64,000 nt of DNA, taken from contig WEDG01005447.1 of the NCBI GenBank assembly GCA_017591395.1, forward strand, positions 1-64,000, read 5' to 3'. A program made the position numbers and the translations under genes. The notes beneath the pieces were generated by a model. The model saw only the letters and a list, made by a program, of their open reading frames with translations, was not told the DNA's origin and searched no databases. This DNA comes from Schistocephalus solidus (lineage: Eukaryota; Platyhelminthes; Cestoda; Diphyllobothriidea; Diphyllobothriidae). Below are positions 11,401 to 19,989 of this stretch, piece after piece (position 1 is the first letter of the stretch; each line of letters starts with the position of its first letter).

Positions 11401-14400
11401 GACACTGTCGGCAAGAGGGCTCGCGTTCTACAACTCGAGACTACTAATTGATTAACAGCTGGCTACAGAAAACATCAACTTTTCAGCTACCATGTCGGCG
11501 ACTTCGAATGCGTTATGTAGAACGTAGGCAATAGTCACAGGGATAAACTCAAACGACTAAACGATAGTCAGGCAGGGCAAAGAAGAAAGCGCCGTCATAA
11601 TCAATGGGTTACAAGGTTAGTATTGGTGTATATCAAACTGTCTACTATAAGAATGTAGTTCTGGTGGTGACATATTCCGGAGTCCTACCCACCTATAGTA
11701 GTTGACCTAACAGATGAAATACAGTGATGCTTCCTCGATCGCGGGGGTTGTGTTCCAGAACCCCCACGAAAGGTGAAAGCCTGCGAACTGAAACCAATAT
11801 GTTTGTATGTTTTTAAAAATATATTTTAAGCCCTCATAAACCCTCCCATATACTGATAAACAGTTCGTACACAGTTATACAGCAAGATCCGTTAAAAGTA
11901 TGTATGCAAGCACACTGTTTATGTGCTGCGCACAACTATACGTGTCGTATATCAGTGGGGGGTTTTATTTAATGTGTAATAGTTTTAGATACATTCTCCT
12001 TACATAGTTTAAGAAAAAAACTTGATATTGAATGTAGTATACATTAATGCACTCGCTTTACGTATTTACCTAGTCAGACTAGGGATATTATTAAATCTGT
12101 GATAGTGTAGAACCTCAAAATTCGAAGCACGATACAGCAAGGGATTACTGTATGCCAGTCTGAAACTAGGGCGACCGCGTGCACAAAAAAATGAAAACTA
12201 ATAATGCAGGACCTTCAGGTCAGTGAACACGGAGAATAAGTATTCGAAGTAGTAGTTAATTGATCGGGAAAAAACAGGTGTCTTCAGAAAAGCGAAAATG
12301 TAAAATGCGAAAATTTCTGCTTCCTGGGTAGGCTCAAGTTTTTGAGCTACGTAATTCTTGTCCATGCAAATAACTCACTAAATAACGCGGTGTAGGCATA
12401 GTATCGTCTACAAATTATTCATCATACGTGCAAAATTTTCTGTTACACGAAGTCCGTCCCAAAGTCAAGCGTGATGTCCGGTCGTCAAATTGATATGCGA
12501 TTTTTGCGGGCGGTGGAGTGCGTTCATTTTCAGTGTCGTTGAAATGTCAGTGAATGCATAAAAAGTGTTAACTTTTCCATAAAGCCAGGTTCTGCGTTAT
12601 GTATTTATCAAGACCTTCCAAATAAGATACTTTTGAAACATTTGCCGAAGGAGTAAGCGCTTGGGCGGTATTTTCCCTGTAGATGGTCTTTTGGGTCACA
12701 TTTGAAGACCTCCTCCTCGAACAAAGAACGTCCACCGTCGACCAATACATTTTCGATCAATTTAAAAACCTCTTATAACTTACTTATTTAAAATGTTCGT
12801 TAGTATGGTATTCCACGGAAGGATGTTTACGGATTTTGTCTTTTACGTGGTAAAGTGGTAACTTTTCCATAAAGCCAGGTTCTGCGTTATGTATTTATCA
12901 AGACCTTCCAAATAAGATACTTTTGAAACATTTGCCGAAGTAGTAAACGCTTGGGCGGTATTTTCCCTGTAGATGGTCTTTTTGGTCACATTTGAAGACC
13001 TCCTCCTCGAACAAAGAACGTCCACCGTCGACCAATACATTTTCGATCAATTTAAAAACCTCTTATAACTTACCTATTTAAAATGTTCGTTAGTATGGTA
13101 TTCCACGGAAGGATTTTTACGGATTTTGTCTTTTACATGGTAAAAGCAAACAAAAATTAACACCGGCTTGTTTTTTTGCTGTCCTGAAAAATACTGCTTA
13201 TTTAGCTGCCGCGAACTTAAGCACATCTCTCTTATATTGCGGCCTTTTTTACCATTTTTATGGGCTCCGTTCTATGAATATGAATGCATAGAAGGAAGCC
13301 ATATAATTATTAATATTGCTCAATCCGTTAGTGTTTTGCGCGTTCCGTTTCTAAATTGCGTATGCGCAGAAACTAGGCCACTCAAAAAGTATCTTTTCAT
13401 ATGTTTACAATTTTAAATGATCATTGAATTTGGCGGTTTCACATAATGCATTCTCAAACGCCCGGATACTATCGGCACCTTAAAAAAAGTGATTGCCTGT
13501 AGGGCACGACCTCACACAGATTTGCGAATTTGACCTTCGAAAATCTGCAAAACGTCTGATTTTCTCGCAACGTCGTTCTCATCGCTTACACCGCACAAAA
13601 ATCAATTTTCAAGTGCGGCAAGTCTTGCTTGTTCGAGGTTAAATAACTCTCCTCCAAATAACAACAAACTCAGAGGGGTAAAGTAAATTTACAATGGCTA
13701 TTAACACAGAAAATTGCCCTAATTTAAGGTAACGTAGATTTCTGGCTGATTAACGAAGTCAAAGATATTTTTCATCCAAAAAGATCATTTTCCGGAAGGG
13801 GTTGGACGAACAAGCCAAATGCACAAGGTTTTAAGTACCCAAACTGGATACCCTCAATTTCAATCCTCACTTTTCATAAGTCGGGTCGCTTACTGTATCT
13901 GCATTTCGATACTAAACTTAGGTTGTTCGGGGCTCAAACATTCTGAATGGACCCTTTGTCTCGCAGTAAAGGAGCTGAGCAAGGAGTATACTATTTTTTT
14001 TATCTTTAGAGCTTGCCCGAGGGAGCTTCCTCGAAGAATTCCGCTGGGACGGTGGCTCTAAAAGCACCACATCCCCATGGAAGGAACATATACCAACGGA
14101 CACCGTGGTATGTTTCGCATACAAGCATCCCTTGTGTAGATTTTTTCCTAGCGTTTTTCCGCATTGAAGAAATCCACAGTACCCAAGCCTAGTACTGGTT
14201 ACCATCCTCATCTACTACCGAGGGTCTCGTCCGTGCACCTTGCTGCATTGATGTTAGATCGACCGTTGACAGTTACTAGGGGTACATGTTGAGACAACGT
14301 TAATGGTCACATTGTCACTAGCAATAAAATCGCACGTTGCTGGAGACGCCAGCCAAATTGACAATATTATGAGTTCATCAGGCTTCGAAGGAAGATGACC

Positions 14401-16985
14401 GAAACTGTGAAAGGTACCGCAAAGCAATGAACAAACAGCTCGTTTGTTTGTAAGAGTGATTGAAATATCCGAGGATTTCAGTGGCAGTTTTTTTGTGTCC
14501 TTCGATTCTGCTGATACTTTATTTCCTCTTCACTCAAAAGCGTGCAAAAGCCGAACTCACTTCTTTAGACCAGATTTAGACTTCTTTTTATCAGAGTGGC
14601 CCCTATTTATTTTCCTTTTGACTGCTTCGCTCCTGCACTATCATCAATATTAATATTGTGCGCTTACTGTAGAGACCTTATCCACGCAGTGTTACCAACT
14701 TCGTATGAAAACCCATATACTTTTGAAATCACTCATTGAGCATTCTTAAAAGAAATAGACCTTTTTCAAAAAACGCACTTTAGTTCATTAGTGATTACGT
14801 TCTAACAGAGGATTTACTTTTTACTAGAATGCGGAATTTCAGGAAACTGGTCTACTACAACTCGCTTAGTTAAGGCTAAATATGCCAGCACAGAACGAAA
14901 GGAGGTGCATCAAATGGAAAGACTGGGCGAAATAACAGATATCACATGATTGATTACTTTTTCGCACCAACACACTAATAGGTCTCCCAGGCCTCTATGG
15001 TGGATTGGTCCATACACTTATTAAGCGAAAAATCAAGCTTCCTTAGCACTGAAGTTATCCGGATTTTTTTTATAAACGCGAAGATAATTGCAATGCTATT
15101 CGCGTCCGAGCTGTTGACTTAAACGACAGCAGTTCGAAGGCCGCAGTTTGAGGTGCTTTCTATCGTCTAAAAATTAGGTTATAGGCGTAAAGCTTACTAG
15201 AATGATACGACCTATGAGCGGTGAACAGGTGTATTATCCCGTAAAATTATGCTATCCGTTTGCCATCGTTGAACGCTGTTGTAAGAGAAGGCACCATTCG
15301 GAGTATCGACGAACACCTTCCTGTTAATTTTGTCAGTTGTCATCCACCAGATTGCCCATCCAAACCATCAGACGTCTGCGGTTCTCCAAGATTGCAGTTA
15401 ACGCATTGTGTTCTTCTGCGAAATTCTTCGCAAATTTGATCACTAGATTGGACTACGTAGATTTATCCACCTAATTACAGAAGCGAAAGCTCTTTCAAAA
15501 TGAAGGTTGGCCACAGACATGCGTCTTACCAATTAAAAGAAAACTTTATCTGACCACGTTTCTACTTAAACGTGGCTGTCTGTGGATGAAGACCAGGCAC
15601 CTGATAAGTGGTATCTGTGCATACTCCTATTGGGTGCCTAATAAAATATTTGTTCCGCTAATTAATTTTGGTTCACCGTGCAATCACGAAGGAACCTTGC
15701 CGCTCTGGTGTCATGATAGAAAAACAGGATATCAGGTGTTGTTGCCGCCTTCTAAGTTAGTGCGGTAGAACAAACAATTGTCAGTCACAACAATTGTAGC
15801 GAGCTTACTTTTCGTGAAAAGCACTTTACTTAATAAACACCGCTTTTGTGTAATTGATGAACGAAAGTTAATCAACGCCTGGTAAGAATTGCTTCAGGCT
15901 ACGTATCTGCCTTTTAGGAATCGAATTCTCTGCCTATTTTGATAAGAGCATCCTTATCGGGTGGCATATGATGGAAACAGCTTTCTCTCGCTACTCCTTA
16001 TTAAATTCTCCCAAATTATATACTAGGGAGCTGTAAAGCCATTCACTGTAGCTTAATGCTAACACTTTATAGCACCAAGGCCTACCCATCCTATTAAGTT
16101 ACCTAGGATTGCATATTACGTCTTTGCGTCCAGTTCGGCGAAGGGTTGCAATTGGGTCAATTTTCTGTTCAGATTCTCTTGCACTTGCTCTCCACCTACA
16201 TGGACTGCCGTCTGCCACCACACCCCAAATGCTTGTCTGGAAGGTCGTTCGACCAGCTTCACGTTGTTCGACACCCGGACAAGCCAGGTATGTGAATACT
16301 TCGCAGATGAAGGGTAAAGTTTGCCTTTTTTGTTTGCTCGGGTTATTTAGTGCTTTCTTGTTCTCGTGCAACATGGCTTCTGTTAAACGCAATTTATACA
16401 GGCACCTGGAGAGAGCCAGTATGCCATCGTGTGTGCATTACCTCCGGTACTGCGAACCACTTCATGTGCAAATCATTATTGCCTGTGGGGCTTCCGATGG
16501 AGTTCCACGCGGGACCTCACACCAAGTCTTTTTTATTTCATTAACCGATTGTGCTGTTATTACGTTTGCTTTTCGGAAAACCTCCGTCATCTGTGGCAAG
16601 ATGTACTCTCTCCGATCTTAAAGTTGCCTTCTCTATGGACATTTTTATTTAAGCGTTTTTTATTTTTCAGATCTAAAGGCGAAGTACACGGCACAGTTGT
16701 ACATTTCGAGGATTCAGCCTCCTGTCATCAAGGTTGTCCTTGATAGCACAATCTACGTTTTTCCATCGGTAGACTTGTGGTTCTCCTTTAAATATTTTTA
16801 CCCTTAGGACCAACGAAATTTCTATCATGCACTGCTGATGTTCTTCTACTTCTACCACAAACAGGAGGACACGATAAGGTAGACTTTTGACCTTATCCCC
16901 TCATTCCCATCTATCTTTTCCTTTACTTAGATCTATCAGTCTGGGAGCATCCGGTCTAAATCTATCCTGGGTATTCGAAAAGTGA
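2269..16985 (+). CDS. TMEM209: TMEM209 homologue (Cytochrome B561 N-terminal family), 13-exon gene model
   Basis: TMEM209 is a two-pass nuclear-envelope protein reported to bind nucleoporin NUP205. The model is 1359 nt of coding sequence, 452 residues plus stop, with every junction in phase. The vertebrate protein is about 560 residues, so the linker here is shorter. TM1 is about residues 27-45 and TM2 about 70-89; residues 100-212 are a Ser/Pro-rich linker; residues 213-452 are the conserved C-terminal domain. Recognisable family blocks are FQYEL at the end of the linker, WLHGTIVRRVVEEITSVN, HISTLSTLIRFLN, EEFRWDGG followed by IPTD, STYMDCRLPPHPK, YHALLMFFYFY, and the end LGASGLNLSWVFEK. The start ATG at 2269 has an in-frame TAA directly before it. 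Intron 7 (4717-10306) carries LINE insertions. Homology is from memory of the family; exons 2-4 are inferred from splice sites and phase only. Confidence 0.85.
2816..2881 (+). CDS. TMEM209: TMEM209 exon 2 (TM1-TM2 loop), tentative
   Basis: Preceded by a good tract and AG (CCCTTTTGTTCTCAG). It adds 21 codons (RYGPQEILRTTV...) in the phase left by exon 1 and ends before a GTGGAA donor in the phase needed by exon 3. The following intron would be 56 bp. Without it the two membrane helices would be joined by only a few residues. The donor is weak, so this exon is an inference. Confidence 0.4.
2938..3008 (+). CDS. TMEM209: TMEM209 exon 3 (TM2)
   Basis: The acceptor TTCCTTTTAG precedes 23 codons encoding WRFF and then a strongly hydrophobic helix ending SAFLYLCT. 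The reading phase fits either exon 1 directly or exon 2. The probable donor is GTAGTC at 3009. It corresponds to the second membrane span of the family. Confidence 0.5.
3101..3126 (+). CDS. TMEM209: TMEM209 micro-exon 4 (26 bp), tentative
   Basis: The acceptor GTGTCTCACAG and a GTACTC donor bracket 26 bp giving YLTRITPK in phase. Followed by exon 5 it gives ITPK-RTLFDV, which resembles the vertebrate segment after TM2. Skipping it and using the alternative acceptor at 3961 is also in frame, so it may be alternatively spliced or false. Confidence 0.35.
3925..4263 (+). CDS. TMEM209: TMEM209 exon 5 (Ser/Pro-rich linker)
   Basis: 113 codons of Ser/Pro-rich sequence ending ...SFQYELSPSSE...DDQSLTSPDS...EQDAQK before a GTATGC donor at 4264. 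The FQYEL block matches the vertebrate FQYQL just before the conserved domain. The 5' edge is uncertain: the acceptor at 3924 (AAATAG) is weak, and the acceptor at 3961 (CATGCCAG, exon from 3962) also keeps the frame with exon 3. Confidence 0.7.
4478..4540 (+). CDS. TMEM209: TMEM209 exon 6
   Basis: Acceptor CCCTCTTTAG, 21 codons (YWKENGVTSADLERWTINIRR), donor GTGAGT. Phase 0 at both ends, matching the phase-0 end of exon 5. It begins the conserved C-terminal domain. Confidence 0.85.
4620..4716 (+). CDS. TMEM209: TMEM209 exon 7
   Basis: Acceptor CATGTTTTAG, 32 codons plus one base, donor GTGAGT. It encodes WLHGTIVRRVVEEITSVNSK, matching the family block that reads WINETILVPLVQEI in vertebrates. 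Confidence 0.9.
5660..6105 (-). repeat. Dispersed repeat family A, minus-orientation copy with an internal duplication
   Basis: Shares blocks with copies near 31.2, 34.8, 45.2-46.0 and 49.7 kb; the marker on the minus strand is GAGTGCAGTAGATGCAGC. The segment GCAGGGACGGTGACTAGCGC occurs twice here, near 5719 and 5859. A C15 homopolymer (5928-5942) interrupts the unit where other copies have a TCC or GA-rich tract. No coding capacity is recognised. Confidence 0.6.
6297..7012 (-). pseudogene. C2H2 zinc-finger tail of the RTE-like LINE
   Basis: Contains CPRCQRTFCALLGLVGHLRT, then CPHCDRKFTLH, and after a frameshift CPHCPRTFTHRMCLLGHMRL. The preceding TGAAIYEANRIAAAKAKR is a phrase I associate with LINE C termini in flatworm genomes, so this should not be annotated as a host zinc-finger gene. 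The frameshift near 6560 separates fingers 2 and 3. Confidence 0.8.
7229..8614 (-). pseudogene. LINE reverse transcriptase, broken
   Basis: The first block (8614-8183) ends at a TAA in the segment LLPES-stop-YGFRRHRGT, where a glutamine codon is expected. The frame then continues through degenerate sequence to the catalytic box near 7780 and the C-terminal region 7582-7229. The aspartates of the DD box are kept but the aromatic residue before ADD is replaced by serine. It cannot make a working enzyme as it stands. Confidence 0.85.
8595..9095 (-). mobile_element. CR1-like LINE 3' fragment
   Basis: On the minus strand the frame reads LRGYPIKLRVTGARLDARMF then VIKAWNALPADI, the C-terminal end of the same reverse-transcriptase type as the element at 20-22 kb (LRGHPLKLRVTGARL). 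The sequence up to about 9095 carries more of that region with breaks. It abuts the RTE-like copy in the same orientation, suggesting two insertions at or near one site. Confidence 0.75.
9100..10306. other. Remainder of TMEM209 intron 7, nothing recognised
   Basis: Between the LINE fragments and exon 8 I find no recognisable repeat or exon. The open frame beginning at 10129 on the plus strand runs into exon 8 and is otherwise intronic. Confidence 0.5.
10307..10432 (+). CDS. TMEM209: TMEM209 exon 8
   Basis: Acceptor CACTTTGCCTCAG, 41 codons, donor GTAAGT. It encodes TTLNTLEQLAFSKYRHISTL followed by STLIRFLN, matching the vertebrate segment around APLIPTLNTIVQYLDL. It lies 5.6 kb past exon 7, beyond the LINE insertions. 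Confidence 0.9.
11103..11140. repeat. TTC-type microsatellite
   Basis: Imperfect TTC/TTTTTC tract in TMEM209 intron 8. It gives poly-lysine in minus-strand frames, which is an artefact. Confidence 0.8.
11722..12150. mobile_element. MITE with mariner/pogo-like ends and TA duplication
   Basis: The left end is TA-CAGTGATGCTTCCTCGATCG and the right end, reverse-complemented, is TA-CAGTAATCCCTTGCTGTATCG. These make imperfect terminal inverted repeats of about 25 bp, each flanked by TA, the target duplication of the Tc1/mariner superfamily. The interior (429 bp total) is AT-rich and has no transposase frame, so it is non-autonomous. It lies in TMEM209 intron 8. Confidence 0.6.
12563..13145. repeat. 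Two-copy 290-bp tandem duplication
   Basis: 12571-12855 and 12861-13145 are direct repeats with a 290-bp period and only six substitutions in about 283 aligned bases, so the duplication is recent. Each unit keeps a short minus-strand frame starting MYWSTVDVLCSRRRSSNVT. The three differences within that frame are all amino-acid changing, which argues against coding constraint. The family of this unit is not recognised. Confidence 0.9.
14010..14107 (+). CDS. TMEM209: TMEM209 exon 9
   Basis: Acceptor TTTTATCTTTAG, 32 codons, donor GTATGT. It encodes LARGSFLEEFRWDGGSK...PWKEHIPTD, matching the family block SSFRWNRGG...LPTD. Confidence 0.92.
14108..16172. other. TMEM209 intron 9, unique noncoding DNA
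   Basis: 2.1-kb intron between two firmly placed exons. No repeat, RNA gene or additional exon is recognised in it. Confidence 0.6.
16173..16287 (+). CDS. TMEM209: TMEM209 exon 10
   Basis: Acceptor TTTTCTGTTCAG, 38 codons plus one base, donor GTATGT. It encodes ILLHLLSTYMDCRLPPHPK...HPDKP, nearly collinear with vertebrate IIMHVFCTYLDSRLPPHPK. Confidence 0.95.
16671..16768 (+). CDS. TMEM209: TMEM209 exon 11
   Basis: Acceptor TTTATTTTTCAG, 32 codons, donor GTAGAC at 16769. It encodes LYISRIQPPVIKVVLDSTIY followed by VFPS. Intron 11 that follows is only 39 bp. Confidence 0.9.
16808..16878 (+). CDS. TMEM209: TMEM209 exon 12
   Basis: Acceptor TTTTTACCCTTAG, 23 codons plus two bases, donor GTAGAC. 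It encodes DQRNFYHALLMFFYFYHKQE, matching vertebrate [20 protein letters not shown]. It is followed by a 52-bp intron. Confidence 0.92.
16931..16985 (+). CDS. TMEM209: TMEM209 exon 13 (C terminus and stop)
   Basis: Acceptor CCTTTACTTAG, then SISLGASGLNLSWVFEK and TGA, matching the vertebrate end VNLGLSGVNILWIFGE. This fixes the 3' end of the gene. Confidence 0.95.
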
Positions 16986-17015
16986 TGATGATGTCAATGT
17001 TATATGTTTATTAAG

Positions 17016-17021
17016 ATTAAA
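17016..17021 (+). other. Possible polyadenylation hexamer ATTAAA for TMEM209
   Basis: An ATTAAA hexamer starts about 30 nt past the TMEM209 stop. It is a common variant signal, but it lies in AT-rich DNA where such hexamers occur by chance. Confidence 0.3.
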
Positions 17022-17514
17022 TATGAGTGTATTTGCGTTTTTTATTTACTTTTAACAAACTGCTGGATTTCAGCTCATTTGACATACTCGGCCGTGGTCG
17101 GTAAACGAACTGGGGTAAGAATGTAATATGCGATCCAACTTGGGGAACAAAGGATAGTACAGCGTGTTCCAAGCGACTGGACTGCATGCCAACGTAACCC
17201 TAGATCTATCCATTGTACTCTTTAGGATAAGCATTCGTTGCCGGTCTAGTAGGTTCAGACAACATTTTGTTGGCGGCAGGTGGACCGAAGTATCAAGCCA
17301 ATGACAACGTTCCAAGCGCCGACCATTAGGACGCCGCGGTAGTTTAAAAGTGCACCCGCTTTACTTTGGTAATGGAAGATCGTGCAGGGTGCGCCCCATT
17401 CTTACTCCCGTCAGAGGTCCGAATATAAGTGAGTCAGGTCAGCTTAGAATGATATCGCGCATATTGGTCGGTGTGAAGTAAAGCCACCAGATCTCGCAAT
17501 CCGCACAATTGTCG

Positions 17515-17740
17515 GAATAACAAGCTTTTGTACGACCCTACTAACCCTGCAACGAATGCTAACCCTTATGAAAATAATAGATAGGGTCATACTTAGGTTA
17601 GCACTCTCCTATTCTTCATTTAGTTCAGTCCATAAAAATCCTACTATCACCGGTACCGTATTACGCACTGGCCTATTCTTTGTTCTCTGAAGTTGGGTCA
17701 CATTACTTTCTTACTTAAACGGGTACCGCGTTGCCGATAA
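17515..17740 (+). repeat. Partial copy of dispersed repeat family B
   Basis: Shares the terminal phrase GTACGACCCTACTAACC...GCAACGAATGC and the following GATAGG-rich block with the fuller copies near 45.4, 50.8 and 55.3 kb. The similarity fades after about 17640. Confidence 0.5.
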
Positions 17741-18299
17741 TAAGCTGTTGACAGAAATGGGGCTTCTTTGAGCAAGTTCGGTTGTGATGTGTGCTGGGGT
17801 TGGGACGGTTAACGCCTACTTCGTCCTATCTGTAAACATAAATGGTGTGTTATATGTGTTAGCAAGCTCCGTGCTCAATAGCAGTCCTATCAATGAAAGT
17901 CAGTGGGATCTAACTCAGGATCCCAGCTGGCGCTGCCCAACTTGGTAAACGGCCGATATATCTCTAATGTCTACTTATGCGGGTTCGGCCCTCCTACTGC
18001 CGGTCTGATTTTAATTCACTTCCACCCTCGTCGCCGATCGAGAGGCGTCCTCGGGGTAAGTTTTAGATATATTCCCACTGCTAGAACGGGCAAACACAAA
18101 CCTGGGACTTGAGACAGACCTAAAGTAACCTTTAGCCAGTGCCTTCGACTCGGCATCTTCAGGATAAATCTACTACACGTTATTCCAATATGTGGTAGTC
18201 AAAGTTGCATCCGAATCGCCGGGGTTCACGTTGACTCAAAGGTATCCCATTTCTGCAGTGGGAAGCTGCAGGTGGCAGTTTATGGTACTACTGATCTAC

Positions 18300-18835
18300 C
18301 TTTCCTCACTAGCTGTATTGCATGGTCTGGAGGGGATGAGTTTGTAATCTGCTCCTCCACGGTGCTTGGCCTCCAATGTGGCTCGAGGGTGGACCGTTTG
18401 AGAGCGAGACTCGATTACTCGAAGTGGAATTTTATTCATCTGATATTTTAGGTTTTTCGCGCTCGGTCCGAGACAGCAACAGTGTAGTTGACGCAGTAGG
18501 GTTGCAGCATTTACGAGACGCACTTGCTGTGCGGCAGCATTCCTTATCAAAATTAGCAGTTTCCAAACTGGTTGAGATGATGGCCTGGTCACCCGCCTCC
18601 GGATCGTTCATGGACACAATCTTATCACCAATTGGCGTGCTAATGTCTCGGAAATTTCTTCATCAGTATCGTGGTGACTACGTACTCTTATTACTGGACC
18701 ATTTCGACCATTGAAAGGAAAGCATGATTGGTTGCAAGTGGGCCTGGTGCGAAATTTCAATGTGTTCACAATGCGTATTGTATCCTTTCTTTGTATCAGT
18801 ATAGCTGTGTGGCTACTTCGGACGAAAAAAGACAA
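18300..18835. repeat. Probable dispersed repeat, unclassified
   Basis: GC-richer than its surroundings with overlapping open frames on both strands (plus 18376-18714, 112 codons; minus 18296-18592, 98 codons). I recognise no domain. Overlapping frames on both strands and the intergenic setting fit a mobile-element remnant better than a gene. Confidence 0.3.
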
Positions 18836-19234
18836 AAGTTAAACTACTTAACTTTTCTATGGAACTGACACTTGCTCTGCTTTTTTCTCCGTCTCAAGCA
18901 TACAAGTGGAGTATTCAGCGTATTTGAAATGTCAGGCCATTTCCCTTGAAAAATTCTACTTATTTGCTATAGTAATTCGCTGAGCTTATACAATGCCAAA
19001 CAAAAATATTAATGGTCATACCATTATGCAAAGGTAGCTGGAAATTTTAAGCACAGTGGCTGCGCAAAATCGCTAGCCTGAATTTTCTGTGCAAAGCTTC
19101 GAATTTTATTGCTTTATATTCAGTTAACGCTTCTTGTGTTTTCAATGTACGGGAATTATTAGTTGATTTGCTCACAAAAGCGAACTTATAACAGATTAAA
19201 CACCGAGAACATGTAGTCTATGGTAAGTAGCCGT

Positions 19235-19345
19235 TCACACTCGTCCTGTTGTGCCTTGGGGCTCACTCTCGAGCCCCACCGGCAGCCGCACGGTGGCTGA
19301 TGATATAGGCAGAATAACATGACCGACAGAGACAAAATATGGTCT
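19235..19345 (+). repeat. Dispersed repeat family C, single arm
   Basis: The block TGGGGCTCACTCTCGAGCCC...GCAGCCGCACGGTGGCTGATGATATAGGCA...CATGACCGACA matches 49205-49290 and both arms of the palindrome at 50461-50589. Confidence 0.6.
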
Positions 19346-19693
19346 CTTATTCTCTGTGTGCGCCTACTTTGTCACTTAGCTTAGCAGAAGCCAGCACCAA
19401 GGACTGCCTATTTACCGACTTTTTCAGTGCTCAAATCTATGAATACAATGCATCCTTTTCAGAATCTATAGTCAGTATCAGTATATTTGAGGGAGATGTA
19501 GGTGAGTCACCTTTGAATTCCCTATTTGTACATGCGAGTTGTGGTATCAAAAAAAAATAGTATCTCGATATGTTGGCGAGGCCAACATAGTTGAAAAAGA
19601 GCAGACAGTGAAAAAAAAAATTCCGGTGATATTTAGGAGAAAAAAACTGTCGCCCTTGGGAGGGGGTCCAATGGGGGGCATTTCGGAGGTCAC

Positions 19694-19987
19694 ATGAATC
19701 AGTCAGATTCTCCCTTGCTGATTGCAGAGTCCGTTGAGGGATTTCAAAGGCGGAAATATATGTCCAGATCATCCTCGGTCCATTGCGGGTCGAACCAAGG
19801 GAGAACGTTCATACACCTCATGGACGACGGTCGCCAGGTCCAGCTGATGCGAATACTCACGGTGTCACCAAGGTGTGCAAATAAGTTAGGCAGCGAAGAC
19901 CTCGAGGAACCCAGCATGGGAATAATGGGAGAATGCAAGCCCTCGAACGAAAATAAACATAAAGAAATGTTACTCAAATATAGCTAG
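19694..19987. other. Unrecognised open frame, possible repeat remnant
   Basis: A 97-codon plus-strand frame and a 77-codon minus-strand frame overlap here. Neither shows a domain I recognise, and there are no strong splice sites. It lies just past the 3' end of the CR1-like LINE and may be an older element. Confidence 0.25.
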
Positions 19988-19989
19988 TA

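Noticed and set aside
12568..13040. Pair of duplicated small genes (60-65 codons)
   Set aside because: The only differences in the shared frame are three amino-acid changes and no silent change; no family is recognised, and the unit repeats as plain DNA.
16404..16550. Alternative TMEM209 exon after 16403 (frame ending FLFH-stop)
   Set aside because: It is in phase and loosely similar to the family, but the exons at 16671, 16808 and 16931 match the conserved C terminus far better and reach the proper end.
16109..16621. 170-codon plus-strand frame as a protein gene
   Set aside because: It is a shadow frame over TMEM209 exon 10; the frame with family homology is a different one, bounded by good splice sites at 16172 and 16288.
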